64,000 bases of DNA, taken from contig ML976978.1 of NCBI GenBank assembly GCA_010015675.1, forward strand, positions 699,915 to 763,914. The letters are read 5' to 3'. This document shows, one piece after another, positions 59,096 to 64,000 of the stretch. Each line of letters begins with the position of its first letter. Position 1 is the stretch's first letter. Source of the stretch: Byssothecium circinans. Its lineage: Eukaryota > Ascomycota > Dothideomycetes > Pleosporales > Massarinaceae. A program made the translations under genes and the position numbers. The notes under the pieces were generated by a model, which worked only from the letters and a program-made list of their open reading frames with translations, searched no databases and had not been told where the DNA came from.

Positions 59096-59674
59096 TCAAA
59101 AAAACGTCCCCTGCTTCATTGCTAGATACACTGGTGTTTGGTTTCTTGACCAATTGTATTGAATCACCAGTCCGAGCTCAGTGTTTGATGTCGTTTTGGG
59201 TCCAATGAGTCCCGCGGCCTGCCAATCAAGAATGACGACATGGCTGAAAGCATTAGTGGGTGAGCTGAGAGGGAAGCATACTGAAACGTACATCCAGTAA
59301 CGGCACCCAACACCGTTCTCTGCCATCCGATACCTCTGGCGTCGTTTTGCGGTAATGTTGTTGGTAAAATGCCACACTGTGGCGTTCTGAGCGGCTTGGA
59401 AGTCCCAATAGGCGGTAGCGCTAGTCGATAGTTCGTAGGGCAGGAACGAAATCTGCAAAACGCCCGTGTCATCATTCGAGTCTGGGGTTTGAAGCGTCAT
59501 GTTGATTCGAACCGACCCGCCTTGAGTAACAAGGTAGATCGACCAGTGGTTCTGGCTCAGCTGCCCTCCCGGGACGACTGGACCCATCGTGTGGCACACA
59601 ACTCTAACCAAACTCACTGGAAGAGAGAGGTATGTGTTAGGGACTTGGTCAACGGCGTAAGTTGTAGGAGGCAT
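59096..59674 (-). CDS. Small protein of an uncharacterised ascomycete family
   Basis: Two exons (59292-59674 and 59096-59243) encode 176 aa. The family signature is near the N-terminus: LVRVVCHTMGPVVPGGQLSQ and NHWSIYLVTQGGSVRINM, followed by GVGCRYW. I recall this pattern as DUF7770, but that number is from memory. The 48-nt intron at 59244-59291 (GTACGT to TTTCAG) is divisible by three and has no stop, so unspliced RNA would add 16 residues; splicing gives CRYWIHVVILDWQ. There is no signal peptide or membrane segment. TATATAT at 59746-59752 suits a TATA box. Function is unknown. Confidence 0.68.
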   Translation of the reverse strand: MPPTTYAVDQVPNTYLSLPVSLVRVVCHTMGPVVPGGQLSQNHWSIYLVTQGGSVRINMTLQTPDSNDDTGVLQISFLPYELSTSATAYWDFQAAQNATVWHFTNNITAKRRQRYRMAENGVGCRYWMYVSVCFPLSSPTNAFSHVVILDWQAAGLIGPKTTSNTELGLVIQYNWSRNQTPVYLAMKQGTFF

Positions 59675-59745
59675 AATGAACGAATATCTTGTGAGGCACA
59701 GATCCGAAGTGCATAGAATTAATGCTAAGGACAGGAATGCCTCAG

Positions 59746-59752
59746 TATATAT
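59746..59752 (-). promoter_or_regulatory. TATA-like element in a 167-bp divergent promoter
   Basis: TATATAT lies between the start codons at 59674 (-) and 59842 (+). It is near-palindromic and could serve either gene. Use is inferred. Confidence 0.35.
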
Positions 59753-59841
59753 GCTCGGATCAGAACGATATATTCATCCTATACTTTTCTACCGGCTTCG
59801 TCGGGCGTTATCCGTATGAACCAGGGCTATAAGCGTGTCCA

Positions 59842-61138
59842 ATGAGATATCGACGCAATTGGCGCTCATCAACCCCTCTCGCCAACTCCCCTCGCCAACT
59901 CCCCTCGCCAACTCCCCTCGCCAACTCCCCTCGCCAACTCCCCTCGCCAACTCCCCTCGCCAACTCCCCTCGTCAACTTCCTGCGCCCGCCCTGGAAGAA
60001 ATGACCGAACTGTCACAGATCGCGGACCGGGAACGCATAATCTCTGAAGCCACAGAGGTGTGTATGCGACATCTCCAATCCGAATGGGGATTCAGCAAGG
60101 CGCCGCGTCTGCTTGTTCAACAATTCCAGCAAGCACGCTTGGGAGGAGAGACAGATACAGCGCGAATATTCCTAGATGCTGGGTTCCAGGCTTGGTTCGC
60201 ATATTTTCTTGCGACAAAGAGCAGTCAAGGCGGATCTCACTATACGGGCCAGCGTGCCGAGCAACACACAATCTCTGCTCTCCAACAACTATCTACAACG
60301 GACAAAAAGACGGTAGCAACCGCACTGGCCAATACCGAAGTTCATGCTACCGTCCAAGCTGCGATAGAGGAGCTGACCAAACGCCACCGTAAGTTCGTTG
60401 TGGGACTACTTGTGCTTAGCCTGACCCTATTCCACAGGTCTTCAGAACACTGAATTATCGGTCTCCACCTCTCCAAGCACAACGTCTCCGACAATGCAGC
60501 CGGTGAATGCGACACAGGATATGATTGAGACTGCTTCGAACAACGCTGCTGAACCTGTGCCCACAACGATAATGTTCCCTGGCAACATTTGCTCGCCTCC
60601 AAGAGATATACCAAATAGCGCAATAGAGCCACCAAGTGCTCCAGACCAACAGACGGCCTCGCACCCTGCAACAGAACGGATTGCTTCGATGTTCTCTACA
60701 TACCTCCGTGGTGCGATCCGGAAACACGGTGATAGGGCGGCTGTATCGATTACACTTTACAGTCACTTGCCTGATGGTCTCTTGAGTCTGGTTATCTTAC
60801 CAAGCAGGGTCCAGTATCTCGCACATGAGTTGTTTGGTATAAATGTGGAGATAGAGGGTCAGTTACGGTATGTTGTTCAAGCAAATGGATGCAAATTGGT
60901 TCCTAAACCAGAGATTACTCTGGAGGGAGCTCGGGGAGAGGCTATGCCTCAGTTATTTGGTGAATGGGTAACCCGTGGAATCGAGGCAAATCTGATACGA
61001 ATAGAGGAAGCCAAGCAAGGACTTCCCGCAAGCTGTGTGACAATGCATTTCACAAGCAATCAGAAAGACGACGCCTATTTGCATATAACAATGGGGTCGA
61101 TTGAGGTATATCAAATGTATGAAACGTTGTTTAGATGA
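59842..61138 (+). CDS. Unknown protein with minisatellite-encoded N-terminus
   Basis: Two exons (59842-60388 and 60438-61138; 49-nt intron, GTAAGT to CCACAG, phase 1) encode 415 aa. Residues 11-47 come from a 13-bp tandem repeat and read as Pro/Leu/Asn/Ser/Arg units (TPLANSPRQLPSP). Helical residues 50-185 follow (ALEEMTELSQIADRERIISE, FQAWFAYFLATKS). After a Ser/Thr/Pro linker, the last 190 residues look like a compact alpha/beta domain (YLRGAIRKHGDRAAVSITLY, LPDGLLSLVILPSRVQYLAH, VTMHFTSNQKDDAYLHI). I do not recognise either part. The good splice and composition support a real gene; the start is less certain because of the repeat. Confidence 0.62.
59881..59971 (+). repeat. 13-bp minisatellite, seven perfect copies
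   Basis: Seven identical tandem copies of GCCAACTCCCCTC, flanked by a degenerate copy on each side (near 59868 and 59972). The unit is not a multiple of three, but no stop occurs in any forward frame, so three units encode a 13-residue period. Copy-number change would shift the downstream frame unless it occurs in multiples of three. Confidence 0.9.
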
Positions 61139-62111
61139 GATACATTTGGAGGACATGCAATATCATCCTTCCATCACCTTTCCACCTTGACCTATGAACA
61201 AGAGTGTTTCGCCATCAGGCAGTTTCCCTTTACCTCGACGATTCTGTTCATATATTTTAACAAGCATCATGTTGCCACCCTTCCCAAGCTTATAGAGCTT
61301 AGGTATGCAATCTTGCCAGTATACCGTTCGGCCGCGCCCATCTATGCGAAAGGGAGTCGTGGAAGCGCCGCGAAAGTCGAAATCATGTTCGAGATCTTCG
61401 ACCTCGAATCCCTACCGAAGAGTCAGACATGTAGTGATAGTGGGCTAAGTGTCATACCATGTGAGATTCCAAGGTTGGATAGGACGCCGAGAGAACTGCT
61501 GTGGTTTGCGGTCGGCGGTTGCTGTGGGTAGCTGCCAGTTGCGGGGAGCTTCGTGAATAAATCGTTAGGCGTCGAAGGTCAGTTGGTTGGCGTGACGTTC
61601 TTGATTCAGTGTGCACCACGGCAAAGGCCGTTTGAAGGTTCGAGATGAAGGTTATTAATCTGGGTTTGGGCGCAGTAGTTGGCAGGTTCTTTGTGGTTTG
61701 TAGGAAAAGTTGGCGGGCCGCGGGGTGGTGGGGCTCTACCACAAAGGTTGGGCATTAGTGCGGCCGCCGCGACCCCAGAACTCATAATCCCACGTGAACA
61801 TTTGTTTTACAGTACACAACATTTCAAGTAAGTTAATTAAACAGCTTACTCTTAGAATTGAGCTGAGGTTTCCAGAAATCACACCCGCACACCATCCCGC
61901 TTATGACGACTTATTCTTGGGACTTACCAAGCCCCTCATTGAACATATCAGTCTAACCCGAAAACCAGGCAATCATCTTGGCAAGTCAGGTGATCACTCA
62001 CTGTTAGCGCTGGCTGCGACTTTGCAAACTCACAATGCCTAGAATCATAAGTCACCAAAGTCATGAAAGCTATGAATATTCCTACATCATCAATATTTGT
62101 GAAACAGACGC
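61139..62111. other. Gene-poor accessory stretch
   Basis: Lies between the unknown gene (+) and the F-box-type fragment stop (-). Open frames of 80-115 codons are present but show no domain, sensible splice or composition of coding DNA. No known repeat is recognised. Confidence 0.4.
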
Positions 62112-62927
62112 TCAGTATGTCTCAACATCCCACCGACGATTCTCCCAGTCCTGGAACCAGTCCCGATGGATTAATAACCCGTCGGTTGCCTCATCTGCAC
62201 CCCAATGCTCATCCAAACCCTCACCGTGCTTATCAAGGCCGATTCTCTGAAATAGACTATGGAGTTTATGCTGTGGGCGCCACTTCGACACCATCCACCA
62301 TATCTGGCGATTGCTCGAGAAGTCTGTGCCGGGTGCATTCATAAAAGCTTCCTCTCCCGGCTTTGTATATGCAATACCCCACGCCAAACCATACTCTGTA
62401 AACCCTGAAACGCTGTGATAATCATAGTTTTCATAATCGCCTTCGTGCAATGGGCTGAATTGGAGCGGGCACCAGAGTGCAAATTCCCTCAAAGAAGACA
62501 TCAAAGCTGCGCTTTTTGCAAACGCCGTCAGAAATGGAACAATCATCTCATTGATGGGCTCTACGCGGAATTGGGAAGCCTCGTAAAGACGATCCCAACT
62601 GCATTGCCAGTCCACTACCTCTGAATCGTCATCGTAGTCTCTTTCGATAGTTTCAAGAGGCGGATACGCATCGTCAGGTATATCATATCCTTCCATAACT
62701 CCATCCCCATGTGTCCCACGGAAATACCAAGATCCAGAGGGAGTGGACATATGGAACATTACGTTCAAGCTTTCCAAGTTCGGCCACGCAGGGGTTTCTC
62801 CATCGGATGGCCAGAATAGAGTCTCGTCGGCAACTACATGAAGACTCATGGTCCGGAGTTGGTACGAGAGGAGGTGGAGACTCGTACTGAGAGGATCAAG
62901 CAGTGCAGGCCAGGCTTCGTCAAGGAA
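62112..62927 (-). pseudogene. 3' half of an F-box-type gene, truncated next to a hAT element
   Basis: The frame ends at 62112 and from the ATG at 62849 gives 245 residues. It reads like the C-terminal half of large fungal F-box/LRR-like proteins: SLHVVADETLFWPSDGE, ESLNVMFHMSTPSGSWYFRG, YPPLETIE, QFRVEPINEMIVPFLTAFAK. Family-like sequence continues upstream of that Met (DEAWPALLDPLSTSLHLL) to about 62927, then stops resembling the family just where GGAGT/ACTCC-rich sequence begins. The F-box and the N-terminal half are missing. Insertion of the neighbouring transposon is the simplest explanation; use of the internal Met as a start for a short protein is possible. Confidence 0.6.
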
Positions 62928-62993
62928 GGAGTCAACTCCGCCTCCACGGACTCCACTCCTTCCGTACGCTCCAGGGAGTCTCCATGGAGTGGG
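62928..62993. repeat. GGAGT/ACTCC-rich candidate hAT terminal region
   Basis: Short inverted and direct copies of GGAGT/ACTCC occur at 62928-62939 and 62948-62959, and within CAGGGAGTCTCCATGGAG at 62972-62989, which includes the palindrome CTCCATGGAG (62980-62989). hAT elements often begin CAGGG and carry subterminal short repeats. The exact end and target-site duplication cannot be set without the right end. Confidence 0.4.
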
Positions 62994-63173
62994 AGAATCC
63001 TTAGTAATTACTGATCTTGCCTTTTCTGGCGTAGTGATACGCTCGGGCGTCTCAGGAGTTGATACCCTGCGGGGTGACTTTTCAACGTCACCTCATCGCT
63101 TATACCGCTTCTCATCTATTATAAATATCCATAACTCTTTCTATACTTAATATTATCGCTCAGTACTTTTAAC

Positions 63174-64000
63174 ATGTCGTCGAACGTATCCAAGTCCACC
63201 CAATTGAGTGGCTCTGCTGGCCAGAAGCGCTCTCGGGAGTCTAGGTATACCGCGCAGTCGCCAGGTTTCCATATTCTCAGTGACGATGACGCCAGCGAGT
63301 TATCCGAACTTGATTCTGGAGAGGTGCCAGTGCCTACAGAGCTCCAGCAGACGAACAACGATAGTGTGGAGGTGCTAGCAGACTTGCCGCAGGCTTTTCA
63401 AGAGCCGTTCGACTACTCATGGGTTCAGTGGAGCGATAAGGCGTTGGATGGCCACACTCGCCCTGATCGGCCCTACAAGACTCAGGCATGGTGGTGGAAG
63501 TTTGGAGTACCTCTTAAAGCCTGGGTAACCAACAAGGAGGGCCATAGGCAGAAGAACACCTTCTTCTTATGCAAGACTTGCCACCAGAGCCATGGCAATT
63601 ACTTCGCCAAGTTTAATGTTACCAAGGGAGGGCGCGGCCCACTAGATCACTTCAAGAACGTCCACTGGCGTACTTATCAGAAGGAAACTAAGAACAACTT
63701 AGAAGACTCTCTAGATACTGCCGACGCCCTAGAGTTACTTGATCCGGCCGATCCAAAACAACAGGAGTTGTATAATCGCCTCCTCAAGAAGCTGGACCCA
63801 GAGGAGCTCCAGAAGGATATCCTCTGGTGGTTTATTTATAACAATATTCCCTTTAACAAGCTTCAGAGTCCACATTTCCGGCGGATCTTCTCACGCCTCC
63901 AGCCGTTCGTCGACCAGAAAGTCGTCCCTAGCGATCGTACAGCTAGGAGGTGGTTGATAAGAGAGTTTAAGCTCCACAAGATAGAGATCGTGGAGAAGCT
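63174..64000 (+). mobile_element. hAT-family transposase, 5' part, runs off the window
   Basis: The frame is open from the ATG at 63174 to the last base, 275 codons without a stop. The first about 85 residues are acidic and Ser-rich. Then WVQWSDKALDG and a BED-type zinc finger follow, with FFLCKTCHQSHGNYF and the His pair in DHFKNVHW. The next segment, DILWWFIYNNIPFNKLQSPH, is the typical N-terminal helical region of fungal hAT transposases, followed by RTARRWLIREFKLHKIEI. The RNase H-like catalytic domain lies beyond the window, so whether the copy is active cannot be judged. Lack of stops or shifts suggests a fairly young insertion. Confidence 0.82.

Noticed and set aside
59881..59971. Possible CRISPR-like array
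   Set aside because: Units are directly adjacent without spacers, are only 13 bp, and the genome is eukaryotic.
59789..60016. Minus-strand open frame of repeated Gly/Glu/Leu/Arg units
   Set aside because: It is the complement of the 13-bp minisatellite, which is open on both strands by composition. It has no domain or neighbouring exon.
61452..61742. Minus-strand open frame of 96 codons
   Set aside because: No domain or splice support; left as gene-poor sequence.

Overview
The window is nuclear DNA of a filamentous ascomycete (Pezizomycotina), most likely a Dothideomycete. Genes are compact and monocistronic on both strands. Most are split by introns of about 43-97 nt with GTAAGT-like donors, CTAAC/CTAAT branch points and C/TAG acceptors. 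The gene families are typical of this group: a SIN/Dbf2 kinase, PTH11/rhodopsin-type membrane proteins, an AA11 LPMO, GH30, CBM1 and GMC proteins, a multi-TM cytochrome P450, APH-type kinases and a fungal hAT transposase. I saw no rRNA, tRNA or CRISPR array. All models were spliced by eye and no search was run.

Layout. 0-13 kb holds housekeeping genes: the end of an unrecognised gene, a Dbf2/SidB mitotic-exit kinase (-), a RING-H2 protein (-), fumarase with a mitochondrial presequence (+) and SMC5 (+). 13-22 kb is rich in redox enzymes: a secreted GMC oxidoreductase (+), mitochondrial ribosomal protein bL28m (+), a short-chain dehydrogenase (-), a cytochrome P450 (+) and an aldehyde dehydrogenase (-). 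The SDR and P450 share a 648-bp divergent promoter, and P450 and ALDH converge with 103 bp between stop codons. 23-33 kb holds a rhodopsin-like membrane protein (+), a secreted GH30 glycosidase (-), the Snu66/SART1 tri-snRNP protein (-), peptidyl-tRNA hydrolase 2 (-) and a family-2 glycosyltransferase (-). 34-36 kb holds a decayed 2EXR-like gene and a secreted CBM1 protein with an unrecognised C-terminal domain. 37-45 kb holds Ctf8 (-), an ADH6-type alcohol dehydrogenase (-), a butanediol-dehydrogenase-like enzyme (+), a MARVEL membrane protein (+), the histone-fold protein Mhf1/CENP-S (-) and Pga2 (+).

45.3-50.5 kb is the most unusual locus. It is an AA11-type LPMO (His26, His95) whose open frame runs on for roughly 1,440 residues of acidic, Ser/Pro/Ala-rich and repeated sequence, giving a 1,695-residue predicted protein. 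A second rhodopsin-like membrane protein follows (-), with a long Ser/Arg/His-rich tail.

From about 53.5 kb to the right edge the window looks like accessory sequence. It holds two APH-type kinase-like genes, a nonsense-broken gene, a small gene of an uncharacterised ascomycete family, a gene of unknown function carrying a 13-bp minisatellite in its coding region, the 3' half of an F-box-type gene, and a hAT transposase running off the edge. The hAT sits immediately upstream of the F-box fragment and probably truncated it.
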